Shown here one piece after another: positions 38,801-49,392 of a stretch of 64,000 nucleotides of DNA. Position 1 is the first letter of the stretch. Every line of letters starts with the position of its first letter. Source of the DNA: Nectonema munidae (lineage: Eukaryota > Nematomorpha > Nectonematoida > Nectonematidae); contig JAUIRK010000008.1 of assembly GCA_030549495.1 (NCBI GenBank), forward strand, positions 62,001 through 126,000, in the 5' to 3' direction. Both the position numbers and the translations under genes were made by a program. The notes beneath the pieces were generated by a model, which was given only the letters and a program-made list of their open reading frames with translations, had not been told where the DNA came from and ran no database searches.

Positions 38801-41800
38801 CTTGTATCATGTTAGCTTTTATTGTTCCTGTGCATCCAATGTTTTTGTTTTTTAAGTATTTTAAAAGTGGTATTGAGTTAAAGTAGTTGTCAATGTATAC
38901 TGTAAAATGACCTTCTGGTAAAGATTTTAGTAGACCAAGAACAACACTTGGTCCTAAACCAAAGTTTTTACTAAATTCATTTTTTGAACCTTTACCTTGA
39001 TATACTTCAAAATCATAAAGGTATCCTCTATGTAAGTTTAAGCACCAGATTTTGTATCCTGAACGAATTGGTTTCATTGGCATTCTTTGCTTAAGTGTTT
39101 GGCCAAACTTTCCATAATAAAGAATCATTGACTCGTCAACATCAACTTTTTTTGTCAACAAAGCAAATTTTTGACATTTGTTTCTTATTAAATCTAAAAG
39201 TGGTCGGACTTTTGCGCATTTGTCAGTTGGATCAAGAGTGCTATTGTCACAAAAGTGAAGATTCTGAAGAATTGAGGTAAATTGATTTCTAGGCATTGCA
39301 TTTTTAACTAGTCGATGTTGGACATCTGGAGCTTCTTCCCAAAACATCCTATAAGATGGGAGTTGCACATAACCACTCAACATAAGAATTCCTAAAAAAC
39401 AAAAAAAAGTTTCTCTTTTGAGTGGTATCCATCCAACAGCGCCATTTTCAATTGCATATTGATTTGTCCTTTCTATAATAAAATCAATAACTTCATTGTC
39501 AAAAAATAATTCAAAAAATTTAACGCTATTCCATTGGCAGTTTGAATTTGTCATTTTTACTGTTGAAAAACCTATAGGTACTTGAAAACTTTCTATGATA
39601 GTTTTTATATTACGTTGGTATTCATTTTCGCCTTTTGAGGACATCCATTTGTTGTTACGTGAGAATAAATCGTCAGTCATAACTTTGTTGATTCACAGCG
39701 CTGAGAAGTTTTTGAGTGGCTCACGAAAAGATAGCTGTATGATGAAACCTAATTTGGATTGCAATATTTGCTAGGAAATGCTAATCTAAGCCCACACATT
39801 TTACCCTACCATTACTTAGGACGATTCCTCAAGTTTACCCTTTTCGGTCTAAAGATAGTGACCCAAGAATTAAAGAACCCAAGAATAAAGGAGATTTTAA
39901 ATAAAATATTCGAAAACCAATGCCTGAATAGGTTAGGGTAGCTTTGTATCAAATTTTAATCTCGACTGATTTTTCTGGGATCAAATCCGTTAAAGCAAGG
40001 ATTCGTTGCCAAAGATCCATCTAAAAAATATTCTTAGGAATTCACTTGTCTTGAATTCTATACCAAAAACTTCAGATTTAACACGATTTTGTTGAACAAA
40101 ATTTCTCTTTGCAAAATTGTTAAATGATCAAGCCAGTGGGGGATCCAGAAATCTTTTGTGTGGGGGGGGGGGGGGGTATACTAATATTATCAAAATATTT
40201 TACACATTTTGGGGGGGGGGGGGGGCATACTAATATTATCAAAATATTTTACACATTTTATTAGGGAACAAATTTGAAAACGTATGTAAAATAAATGATT
40301 AAAATTATATTACAAAGTCTTTTCTTCTTTCTTTTTGCTTTGAAAATCGATCAATGACTTCATCAATTTTGATTTATATTTTAGGGTGGACTCCAACCTT
40401 AATTTTTCTTGAATAGATTGCTGGTGGGGGGGGGGGGGTATGGATTCCCCCTATCCCCCCTCTCGGTCCATCCCTGGATCAAGCAACTTCATGGAATGAT
40501 TAAACACCGATATCACACATCAACGTTGACTTTCAATCAGAGATCAAACGAATATGCAAACAACAATGTATGAGCAACATCAAAAGAAAAGTAAAGATAG
40601 ATTCAAATAAATTGTGTGTTTAAATTTCAAAAAAAAAAATCAGCAAATTGCGGTATACTAAAGGTACTAATAGTTTGAAAGTGTTCCATCAGAGAAAAAG
40701 GTTGGATATCTGTCTGCCATTAATTAATGTATGAAAAAAACAGATAAATTCGAAATCCAAATGAATCCAACCAAAATGGACTCATCCAGGATTTCCAATA
40801 TAGAGTAAACATCCCCAAAATACCTTACCAAGCCAATGAAGTGGACTCTCTTTGTACCACTTTTAGCGCGATTAAATGCATCCACTAAAGATTGATTACC
40901 ACACAATTGATTATTTTCAATGGACAAATTTACTTTCACAATGTCCTAAAATGAAGGAAATGCCGCTTAAAGTGAAGAGCAAAGTCATTATTTCTTCAAA
41001 CTTGGTAAACGGGTCTTCCAGCTCCAATATTCAAATGGCCAACTTCGCTATTGCCCATTAGGCCTCTAGGAAGTCCAACAGATAGGCCATGAGCTTCTAA
41101 GGAAATGGCTTGAGTGCTGTTTGCGCCAAGCTTATCCATGAAAGGAGTTTTTGCGATGGCGATAGCATTTCCTAAACAAACATATAACAGTAATCGCATC
41201 TACGGTAAGCAAAGACAATTTCTACAGCACACTTTGTAGAAACAGATGTCACCCCCAAATTACGTTATCCCCGTAACCAGACAATACAAAAAAGCTTTTT
41301 ATTTGAAACTGAGTTAACATCGTTTGTGGTTGCCATGTGTAGGAGACTACTATATAGCTCAGAGCTTCATATTGAAATCAATTTTGCATCCACTAATAAA
41401 ATAATTTAAAGTTTGTCTTTTGACTACACTTTCCATATTACTTGTTTTAAGGATTCAAAAAGCCCCCGTTTGCTTGATGGATAGTTTCTGATGCGTCGAT
41501 TCGTGATGCAAGATTTTAACGTGGATAAATGTGGGTAATAATTTATGACAGTTGTATTGATTTGATTTTCCTGATTCTTTTGGCAAAGAATGCAAGAGAT
41601 AGTACTATCGTCGTCAAATATGGTATTTTAATATGTCTTTGAGGTTTGGTGGAGTGATAAAAAAATTTCAGAGCACTGTAATTCATCAAGATGATCGATA
41701 TCGCTCTAGTAGATCGGTCCATAAATGTCACATGATTCACAAACTTTTTCTGAAAACTCTTCAATTACAGTTAGGCAATAATAATCTGTTGGCATTCTTA

Positions 41801-44800
41801 ATTCAGATATTTTTGTTTGAACAAATGGACTCACTAATTCAATTTTTAACGGTATTGATGATGGCAAAAAAAATTTCCAAACGTATGGAATGACCACAGA
41901 CAAAGATATCGATTTTTTTTAAAAGAAAGTCTGGAACTAAAACATTTTTCTCAACTTCTCTTCTCACCAATTGTCAACTGGCTTAGTTCATATCAAATTA
42001 ATCGGTTAGATGGATTGAATATTGTGTACTGAGACACTTTCCCGCTTAAAATGAAAATTTATAGCAACGAAATGTTACCAAACTAAATTATTAAACACAG
42101 AAAAACAAAGAATCATCTTATATAATCATCATATTATTTCTTTTAAATAGAAAGTGAAGGATTAAAATTTTTGGAAGAGCAAAAATTAGTTATTCCATAT
42201 CTACACGTTATACGTCATTAATCCTTTCAAGACGAGAGTTTTCAGTATTGCACTAAAGACAAACTATTAGCAAAAACTCCATATATATATATTCTAACTT
42301 TATTTTATGTATAATCCATTTAAAAAATATTTTATAGGTGAGTTATCAAATTTTTGATTTTTACCTTGTTATAACATCATTGGCAAAAAAAGTAATTTTG
42401 ACATCTTTCATATTTTAATAAATTGTATAGATAGAGTTAAAGTCTTCGTTTTTTTTAGCAAAAACGTCAAAATGTTATGGTACTTTTGGGCGCCTAGAAG
42501 ACTGAATAGTGGGCGAGAAGCGGAAAGCGAAATATTATAGATAATATCATACACCCTACAGGTCCTAAAAATGGTGCTGAAGCTTGGAGAACATCAATTC
42601 AAATTTTTCAGCTGTTTTTTACTAAAAAATTATTCACCACATTTTTGAATGTACTTTGGCTAACTTGAATGATAATTATATGTGTTTTTTATGTTTATCC
42701 TCTTGCGTACTAACTATGATTTTTATAGTTCTACCCTAAAATACAGTAAATTAAGGTACTGTTATGAACGATTTGAAATAAGTTATCTTCTTGCTTACTT
42801 GGGTTGTACAGCTTTTATGGGACAAGAAAGAAATGAACGTATTGATTTTAAGTATTTTTCAGATAAATTTGGAGAACCTATTTTAGTCGCTTCAATGACA
42901 AGAGATATCTTTGATTTGATAAAGATTTTTATCCGTTTTGATAAGAGAAGAGACAGAAATGTAAACGATAAAATTTCTCCTATTCCACTTTTACACGAAC
43001 TTTTTAGGAAATTTTTTCTTCAAATATCACGTCCGAGAGGCAGAAAATGAACAGCTTGTAAAATAGGAGTGAATGCCGATTTAAAATTTATGATCCATCT
43101 AAACCGGGCCGTTATAGAGTGAAAATATTTCATATTGAAGTCTGAAATTTATATCACAGGACTAAGTGAAACAAGATATTTAGTGGCAATAGCATAGTCA
43201 AAAGGATGGTAACCGAGACAATCTAGAAGAAGCAAACTAGAAGCTATATTTGCAAACTACCTAGATATGAGTATTTTGAACAGCTGGATCATTGCTTACA
43301 AAAATGATTCAACTTTGTTTCCTAGTATCAAAAAAGGTGGAAGAAAATATATTATCAGGGATCGATGTCTTAACTCGATTGAAGAATCAATGCGTGTAAG
43401 AGCAAACTGCGGTTCCTTGAGCAATGTAAGATCACTTTTTTTTCTTTTTATGGATTTGAAGAAAGAACAAGCAAAAGTACTCAGTCTTCTTCATCACGAG
43501 GATTTTGTTCTGTTCAAGAAGAAGAAGAAGTTTATTTCCAAACATGAGAACAACAAAATAAACAATAGAAATATACACATGCATGTATACTTACTTTACA
43601 ATGCAATAATTTTAAATATTCATTAAAAAAATCATCGGAGTTTAATCATGTTTGAGGGATTTGCCAGAAGGCTCAAATTAACGCGATAGTACCTCAATGA
43701 ATGCAACAGTTTAAAAAATAATATACACAGAAATAAAAGTTACTTTTTTACAAATAAAATTTTTTATAGAAGTTCTACCCTAAAATACAGTAAATTAAGG
43801 TACTGTTATTAATGATTTGAAATACTTCAAGTGTAGAACTGGGGGAACACGAAGATGTAATAAATGCACTCGATTTATATGTAAAAATCACACTCGTTTT
43901 GTAGGCCCTAAAAACTTATTTAAATTATGTCTTTGTCGATTATTATTGAATATAAATAGTGGAATTTAAAATAAAACGTGTTTGTACTTTACTTTCTCTG
44001 ATGCTTGTTTTATATAAAAAAATTGTTGCGACGCCTCTACATACTCTGCATTCTGCAAATATTAGTGTTCATTTGTAGTACTCCGAAAATACTTAACAGT
44101 TTTTTTGCCCTAGGATGACTTTGCATATTTTAAAATCGAAAAGTAAAGGTTCAAAGTTTGAAATAGTATTTTTTGCATGAGAAAACCCAAAATTTTTATA
44201 AAAACAACAAACTAAATTTGGGAATTTTTAGAAAGTAGCTAATTTTAAGACTTGTCTATTGTTTTATAACTAAAATTTCAAAATTTAATGTGAAAAATGG
44301 TTTTAAAAACTTTTGAAGCTTTTAAATTCTTAGTTTTTTCCCAAATCTTGCCGAGTAAAAATGGTAATACACTATTTTTTTTTACAAAATTGTGAAAAAA
44401 AATAATTTCTCCTATTTTATATACTTAGGCATCATGAATGACTCAAATGAGAAAAACTTGACTAAAAAAATTCTATATTGCATCATAGAACATTTTTTTG
44501 TGCTAAATATGTGAGTTTGATAAAAAAAATCTTTTGATGGTTAAAGGCATTAAAATGAAATTACTTGTACCAAGTTTTAATAACAAAATTTTTAAGGAAA
44601 GTGTGAAAACATTGCCAACTATTGAAAACAATCTTGATAAAAAAAACTATAACATAAAATAAAAAGAAATATCTAAGAATAAAGATGCTATAAACATGAA
44701 TTCTGAGATAAAAGACTTGATTCTTTATATTATATTTAGCAAATATAATAAAGGAATTTTTAATTTAACTATTTTCTCAGTAACAGTTACTTGAAAATAA

Positions 44801-47800
44801 AAAGAGAAAACATTCTATAAAAGTCATTTTTAACGGTAAAAATTTTATCAATTTAACGCCATCTATATTTTGTTAAACTTGACCTAGTACTGGCTGTTAG
44901 AATTTCAATTAGGATGTAAATAAAAACAGACTGAATAAGACTTAAAACTTTGTAAGTGACAGTAAAATTTTAAGATAGGTGGTATTTTTATCCACCTGCA
45001 TGAGCTAGTAGTAATTTTTGATGGGCAGTAAACGATTGTGGAAGAACGGATTTAAAAACTTGCGCTACAATCATTTACCAAACGAACGATAAACTTTCAA
45101 ACCTTCCGAATTCACATCGCTTGAATCAACGTAACTGAAAAAATATACAATACAAAAAGCCAGTTCACTTTGTTGTTGTTATCTTGTGAATAATCAAAAT
45201 TTGGTTTTATTTACTTTTATTCCTCGTGCTCTTCTCGACACAACTGGTAAATGCATTTATTGATTCAGAAGTGAGCAGACCCTGCTGATATATTATAAAT
45301 TTTTGTTTTTCGTGACCTCTACCCTTTCAATCATGGTGTGAACGAATAAGAAATGATCAAGACAACATATGAAGAAAATACGATGCTGGTTTACTATAGT
45401 TGTACTCTTATGACACACGATATCGATATTTGTTATTATATTTTTATCTGCGCTTGTGCAAATCGATAAACTTCGCAATTGGTAAACTGAGGAGCACATT
45501 TTGTTAATATACAATTTTCTGATAAATCTCTGCTGACATTATTCATCTTCATCCATCGTGATTTTCCTTCTCATACCACCTCCTTTTCTGATGTTGAGTC
45601 TTCTGAAAAAAGTTCGTCTTCATCACATTCTTCTTCTTACAGTAGTTTTGACAGTGACTTCAATATTACTGATTAAGCCTTGGTTGCTCCTGATGAAACT
45701 GAATATTCTTGGGAACGGGCTTTCAGCCATACTGGAAGACCAGAGAGAATCAACATAGGAGACCTTAGTGAAAGACCTTATGGTCCAAAAGGACAGGCCA
45801 AAAAGACAAAAGATGTTCTTAGTCTATTCAAACTTTTTTTGGATACTAACATCATAGCTCACATTTATTCGATGACTCTAGCAACAATGGATTCAAATTT
45901 CAGGTATTACAAAAATATATGCATGCGTGATATTATGACACGTCTAACAATTTTTTCATTTTTGATGAGTCAAATACACTAATAAGGTTTTGGATAGATT
46001 AAAACAATTTTAGTTTTAGAATTCAGGTCTAGGGTTTATGTTAGCGTTAGCATAATTTCATTTCTATTTTTCTTTCAAAACTTTTTTTAGTTTCAAAAAG
46101 TTCAATTGCATTGTACTACTATGAATTTCCAAACTAACAAAATAGAATATGTTTTTGCTTTTTGTTTGTTGGGGTATATTGGTAAGCAATTTATCAAAAG
46201 TTGAAAATTGTACGAATTGAAAAATGATAATTTAACATAATAAAATTCTATTTTTACTACTAGAAAATTGTATTTTTACTACTAGAAAATTGCATTCTAG
46301 ACCGTTTTTTTACTTTTTCAGATCGATAAGTCCTAAGTATTCGAATTTGCATCACTGTTATAAAAGTTTTCAGATCAGTGATCTCTTAGCCTACTTTAGT
46401 GCCTTGATTAGTATCGGTCAAAAGGTCAAAATTTCTGATTTTCAAGTTCATGCAATCCCTTCTTGAAAGCAAGCTTGGGTCGGGATATGTTCACTCTCAT
46501 ACATGTTTTTCTCCGTTTTGACAAAAAAAGAAGAGGGAGATCCCTTGGACAAAATAAGCGCTATAAGAAAACTACATGACCACTTCTATAGTAAATTTTC
46601 AAGATATTGGACTCCACACTCAGCGCTCACGATAGAGGTGCAACTAGTTCAGAGGAGGTTGCTCAAAAAAAATTTATGACACTAAGAAGCCCGGCGACTA
46701 TGGGGTGAAGTCTTATCACTCGAAAGACGCTAAATATTTTTACTGTATGAAACATGAAATTTATGTATCTGGTTTACAGGACCCCTCCTACTTTTCTGTT
46801 TTGAACGCGTGCAAGCGTTTGATAAAAGATAGTAGCATCCCAAAAGATTATGGATTATACACTGATCGATTTTTTTCTAGTCATGAACTTCTCATTTGGT
46901 GTAATGGCCAAGACGTTCTTTGTGTGAAACACTTATGGCTAACAAAAGGTTCTCTCTTATATATTCAGGCCACCCTATTAGCAGAAGGTTTCTCCCTTTT
47001 ATATTCAGGCCACCCTATCTCAAAAAGGTGAAATTATGTGACATTGAAAGTAGAATAATTTACACAAAATGTGCTTCTTTGACTGCCTACATACCAAGAA
47101 AACATTCTTCTAAAAACTTCAAAATTGTGTATATTCTATCCTCACAACATAAAAATCCAAGAGTAAGCAATGTTCATTCTAAACCTGACAGTTTATTATC
47201 TTATAATGAATATAAAGGAGGGGTGGATGTTGCTAATAAAATGCTCAGAGCCTACAGGTCTTACAAGCCTAATAGAAAATGGACGCATACAGTTTTTTCT
47301 AACTATTTACTTGAACACCTGGATAATTGCCAACTTCAACTCGCCTGACAAATTTCCTTCAACCAAAGAAGGTGGAAGAAAAGTTTTCATACAGAATTTA
47401 TCCTTTTTGGCCGAAGAATCAATGAAAACAAGATCAATGATATCCGAAGTACCGTTAGCTATCAGAAACGTACTCTCTTTTTATGGTTTTTCTCAAGACA
47501 CTACTCAACCAACCTCATCTTTGTTACTATTGCAAATTAAAAAGAAAAAAAAAGCATCTAAAAAGTGTGAAAAGTGCAAAAAGTTTGTTTGCAATGTACA
47601 TTATAGAATATTGTGTTCTGAATGCTTAGTCAAATCATATAAATTTAACGCCAAATATACTAACTTTTACTTTAATTTCAAAATTTTTTTTTTTTCAAAA
47701 ACAATAAAATAATTTTTTTTTGCTAATTTTATTTTATTTTGATTTTTTATCCTACCGAGAACGTTTACATGTTACTTATGAAAGAAGTTTCTATGATGGA

Positions 47801-49392
47801 TATTTTAGAAAAATGTGTTTTAAATTGGCAATGGACAAAATTGTCCAGAGTCCGTAAATAATTTAAAGTGGGAAATCTAAATATATACAATAAGTAAAAT
47901 ATGAACATAATCTTTTTATAAGTTGTAATAGATCTAGTTTAGTATACAGTAGTCAAGGTTGGGCATTTAAAGAAGTTGAGAAAAATACGCTAAACACACA
48001 ACTGAGATGAGAATGTTAAGAATTATTTGTAAATCTAATTGAAAAGACAAATTAACCAATGAATGTTAGGAAGTTTATGCAATGTAAATGAAATCAATAG
48101 AGTAGAGAGATAAAGATTAAGGCGGTTATTAATATAGCGTAAAAACAGCAAACTATCAGTAAATCTAAGGGTAGACCAAAATTAACATGGAAAGAAGTAG
48201 TTCTTAGGATATGAAAAAAGGAAATTTAAAAATAGGGGATGAAGAAAATAGGGAATTTTGGACATTTAAAAATAGGTTGCCATTTTGTGTTTTCATAGTT
48301 GCAACACCGGCTATACCCTAGCTTGCTGGGAAAGTAGCCGTAAAAGAGATTTATTAAAATCCGCGTATAACTTAGCAATATTTGAAGAGAATTGTTCGTA
48401 ATTTGGTTTTTAAAAGCAATATATTTTAGTAGTTTTTTCGCTTGTATAATTTCTTTATTTTGATCAGTTTTACAATGCCACCAATTTTTTTATTTCTTCT
48501 TTGCATAACTCCTCTCCTAATTTTGTTAAATTTAACTGTAATTTAAAACAAATGATATACATGAAACTTAGATATGGTCAATCGAAACCAAAGTAAGATT
48601 TATGTAAAATGAATGCCTTAATACAATTAAATTATGTTAGAAGGAACTTATAAAAAAATTAAATATAAAACTATCAAATAAGAAGAAACATAATGTTATT
48701 ATAATCACTCTAACTTTAATAAAAAAATTATACGGAAATGGATTTTATGTATAAACGAATCTATTTTTATCAAAATAAATATATGCATCATCTCTTAAAA
48801 AAAAGGATTAAGTGTCATAACAATTTATAGGAAATAAGCCGATGCAGTGCTGTCGTGTAACTAAATAGTAAAAAATAAGCAAAACCATCAGTAATTATAG
48901 GTATTATTGAATTTAGAAAAAATAAAAAGGCAATTACGGATATGGAAGATAAGATTTCTAGTAGCTTTTCCAATCAATGCCCAATGTAAAGGTATAAGTT
49001 TGAAGAGTTTATTCAATATAATCAAAGGATAAATAATATTATAGGAACATTTACACAAAAACAATATTTCATTTGATAAAAATCCCTTAATTTATTCAGT
49101 CAGTCTTTAAATTATTATCCATAAACATTTCATCCAATATTTATATTGCCAAAAAGGCAGCACGGTTTTAATCAAGGTACTTTAACAATTAGACCGCTGC
49201 TTAATATTTTTGTAGTGCAATGGGGATCATAGTAAACGGTTTTTTAACGCTTACTTCAAATTTAAAATAAATAATATTTTATAGACAATATAAATAAAAT
49301 TAAACATATAAATATCTATAGGGTTAAAATTTACCTTTACTAGGCGGTTGAAGACCCCAACCATCAATCACAATCAAACACAATTTCTTCAT
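20891..49392 (-). CDS. iPGM: cofactor-independent phosphoglycerate mutase, 11 exons
   Basis: Interconverts 3- and 2-phosphoglycerate in cytosolic glycolysis with two Mn2+ and a phosphoserine intermediate. Exons in transcript order: 49392-49335, 41171-41002, 40945-40829, 37164-37032, 35999-35821, 32412-32301, 30298-30192, 29422-29147, 26371-26254, 22224-22087, 21033-20891. All introns are GT-AG and the phases close to 1551 nt (516 residues plus TGA). Family residues are in place: D10 (VIDGWG), nucleophile S61 (GNSEVGH), H122 (GGVHSH), DGRD 150-153, GRYYAMDRD from 183, RSDR 267-270, D405 and H409 (PDMVGHTG), D446 and H447 (TADHGNAE) and H465. Introns run from 56 bp to 8.2 kb and are full of transposons. 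Two donors, GTTTGA after exon 2 and GTTTCG after exon 6, are weak, so those two junctions are the least certain. Vertebrates and insects lack this enzyme form. Confidence 0.95.
22770..23110 (-). mobile_element. LINE 3' end (RTE-like tail)
   Basis: On the minus strand this ends in CGTATAGAAACGGGCTTAGC then GTAGAAGAAGATTAAG. It resembles the end at about 24.78-24.85 kb (CGTATAGAAATGGGCTAATA then AAGAAGAAGA). A simple GAA-rich tail after such a stretch is typical of RTE-type LINE 3' ends. It sits in iPGM intron 9. Confidence 0.5.
23126..24600 (-). other. unrecognised coding fossil of different base composition
   Basis: Within iPGM intron 9 the DNA becomes clearly less AT-rich. The minus strand carries several overlapping protein-like open stretches: one of about 185 residues ending at 23126 (with [19 protein letters not shown]), one around 23.54-23.96 kb (with [18 protein letters not shown]) and one at 24.35-24.58 kb (with [16 protein letters not shown]). 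Together they look like an old, broken inserted gene or genes. I do not recognise the family. A virus-derived or mobile-element origin is possible, because the block lies between two LINE-like 3' ends. Nothing here is expected to be functional. Confidence 0.4.
24790..25260 (-). mobile_element. RTE-type LINE fragment, C-terminal end
   Basis: Minus-strand frames read [20 protein letters not shown] near 25150-25090 and then [19 protein letters not shown] near 24900-24850. These match the classic end of RTE-like ORFs (MLRWM-GVTR-DR-RNE and A-DR--WR). The segment before it reads like [11 protein letters not shown]. It ends in an AAGAAGAAG tail. There are frame changes. Confidence 0.8.
25379..25580 (+). 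pseudogene. piggyBac transposase fragment (PGBD3-like)
   Basis: One plus-strand frame reads [20 protein letters not shown], then the segment around [18 protein letters not shown] and DKFTKV. This is the N-terminal half of the piggyBac catalytic domain, before the first catalytic Asp. It breaks off at 25576. It is an isolated piece in iPGM intron 9 on the opposite strand. Confidence 0.8.
27592..27801 (+). mobile_element. tRNA-derived SINE, copies 3a and 3b in tandem
   Basis: A truncated head (27592-27650, GCGTGAGTAAGGTTGGTTAG to CTCAAGGTCTTG) is followed directly by a full copy (27655-27801) with the B box GGTTCGACCCCG, CGATACAAGCGGCGCAATT, CTTCTCGATGAAAACACCCC and the tail ACCTTTACCTTTA. It lies in iPGM intron 8. 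It may be a dimer or an insertion next to an older copy. Confidence 0.85.
28010..29090 (+). mobile_element. RTE-type LINE, reverse transcriptase remnant
   Basis: Plus-strand frames read in order: [14 protein letters not shown], then MKPKKSAG and [31 protein letters not shown] then [43 protein letters not shown] (the GLRQGSVLSP motif); [10 protein letters not shown] (the YADDIVL motif with the first Asp changed); and [10 protein letters not shown] with a downstream CKVCGKRVK zinc motif. This is a nearly collinear but heavily broken LINE reverse transcriptase. It lies in iPGM intron 8 on the opposite strand. Confidence 0.88.
33690..34340 (+). pseudogene. internally deleted piggyBac element (PGBD3-like)
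   Basis: An acidic frame at 33760-33997 ([27 protein letters not shown]) resembles the acidic N-terminus of PGBD3-type transposases. About 150 bp later another frame reads [14 protein letters not shown], like the RG--D-R-D segment before the piggyBac third Asp, then a [15 protein letters not shown] end. The catalytic middle is missing. The match is moderate. It lies in iPGM intron 5. Confidence 0.45.
37329..37358. repeat. short palindrome TAATCTGATG...CATCAGATTA
   Basis: Perfect 10-bp inverted arms around CCCTTCCTGA, in iPGM intron 3. GATGCCCTTCCTGAC is a sequence seen in RTE-type 3' ends, so it may be a small LINE-derived scrap. Confidence 0.4.
37911..37950. repeat. subterminal hairpin of the piggyBac element
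   Basis: Left arm GTTGCTTTTGGGCAAC and right arm GTTGCCTAAAAGCAAC are 16-bp inverted repeats with one mismatch around an 8-bp loop. Such subterminal repeats are often transposase binding sites. Confidence 0.8.
38142..39680 (-). CDS. piggyBac transposase (PGBD2/3-like)
   Basis: 512 residues from an ATG at 39680. Catalytic Asp regions are all present: [20 protein letters not shown] (first), [15 protein letters not shown] (second) and [18 protein letters not shown] (third). They are followed by [19 protein letters not shown]. The enzyme would cut and paste at TTAA. The C-terminal cysteine-rich finger starts correctly ([10 protein letters not shown]) but the frame then slips. One base out, the sequence reads [19 protein letters not shown] and a stop, so a single frameshift near 38,205 removes the second half of the finger. 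The rest of the frame is clean, which suggests a recent insertion. It lies in iPGM intron 3. Confidence 0.93.
   Translation of the reverse strand: MTDDLFSRNNKWMSSKGENEYQRNIKTIIESFQVPIGFSTVKMTNSNCQWNSVKFFELFFDNEVIDFIIERTNQYAIENGAVGWIPLKRETFFCFLGILMLSGYVQLPSYRMFWEEAPDVQHRLVKNAMPRNQFTSILQNLHFCDNSTLDPTDKCAKVRPLLDLIRNKCQKFALLTKKVDVDESMILYYGKFGQTLKQRMPMKPIRSGYKIWCLNLHRGYLYDFEVYQGKGSKNEFSKNFGLGPSVVLGLLKSLPEGHFTVYIDNYFNSIPLLKYLKNKNIGCTGTIKANMIQDCPLPSKAEFKKKKKGSILGYKDVNSGVELVMWNDNGPVIAASNFESIEPVGLAKRWSQQLKEYVTVSRPSMIGNYNKSMGGTDQMDQALSTYRPFIRNRKWYWPFFLYCLEVSMYNSWLLHKSIEEPCTFLEHIRSIATSYLQIYCHDKKVIPTKITVFHNSRVSRRIDDSMRYDGVNHFPGMDDNKSRCALCGKTTKESAQSAILNSMIIVFQLFMD
40134..40476. mobile_element. hAT-type MITE with G-runs
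   Basis: A 343-bp element starting CAGTGGGGGATCCAG and ending TCGGTCCATCCCTG, bounded by an exact 8-bp duplication GATCAAGC at 40126-40133 and 40477-40484. Inside are several runs of G, and a roughly 48-bp segment is duplicated in tandem (G-run then CATACTAATATTATCAAAAT and TTTTACACATTT). No coding. It lies in iPGM intron 3. Confidence 0.85.
42680..43960 (+). pseudogene. piggyBac transposase copy A, broken
   Basis: Plus-strand blocks: [20 protein letters not shown] and [20 protein letters not shown] (42780-42975) from the first half of the catalytic domain. Near 43270-43440 comes the C-terminal part, [14 protein letters not shown] then [20 protein letters not shown]. At 43830-43910 there is a Cys-rich finger ([20 protein letters not shown]). 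The part with the catalytic Asps is largely missing, and a stretch of about 50 bp is repeated at 42730 and 43771. It lies in iPGM intron 1. Confidence 0.75.
43961..45540. other. AT-rich intron DNA
   Basis: Part of iPGM intron 1. No coding similarity or structured repeat is recognised. Confidence 0.4.
45550..47712 (+). pseudogene. piggyBac transposase copy B, broken
   Basis: Ordered blocks on plus: a Ser/Asp-rich N-terminus followed by [20 protein letters not shown] (45680-45740); [15 protein letters not shown] (46515-46560); a first-Asp region that reads LTIEVQL where VDEQL is usual, then [20 protein letters not shown] (46690-46740); the second Asp in [35 protein letters not shown] holding the third Asp (47210-47270); and a Cys-rich tail [12 protein letters not shown]. 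Frames change at least five times. A short piece of about 42 bp around TATTCAGGCCACCCTAT (46960-47020) is duplicated. It lies in iPGM intron 1. Confidence 0.85.
47935..48400 (+). mobile_element. RTE-type LINE 3' part
   Basis: Frames read [35 protein letters not shown], then a [11 protein letters not shown] segment. This follows the end of RTE-like ORFs (YG-E-W-LKE-E, then GRPK-TW--VV). Degraded. It lies in iPGM intron 1, just downstream of piggyBac copy B. Confidence 0.7.

Larger units (their letters stand above)
37770..39760 (-). mobile_element. piggyBac element, nearly intact
   Basis: The downstream end has the expected form: target TTAA at 37770-37773, then CCCATTAGTGCCCAAAAC as terminal repeat, then a subterminal hairpin at 37911-37950. 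It encodes the transposase at 38142-39680. I searched up to 40.13 kb and found no matching inverted end with TTAA on the other side, so the 5' end is probably truncated or diverged. It sits in iPGM intron 3 in the gene's own orientation. Confidence 0.75.

Noticed and set aside
42900-43050. A spliced host gene using the frames at 42.7-43.6 kb
   Set aside because: All blocks match piggyBac transposase and lie antisense in an iPGM intron.
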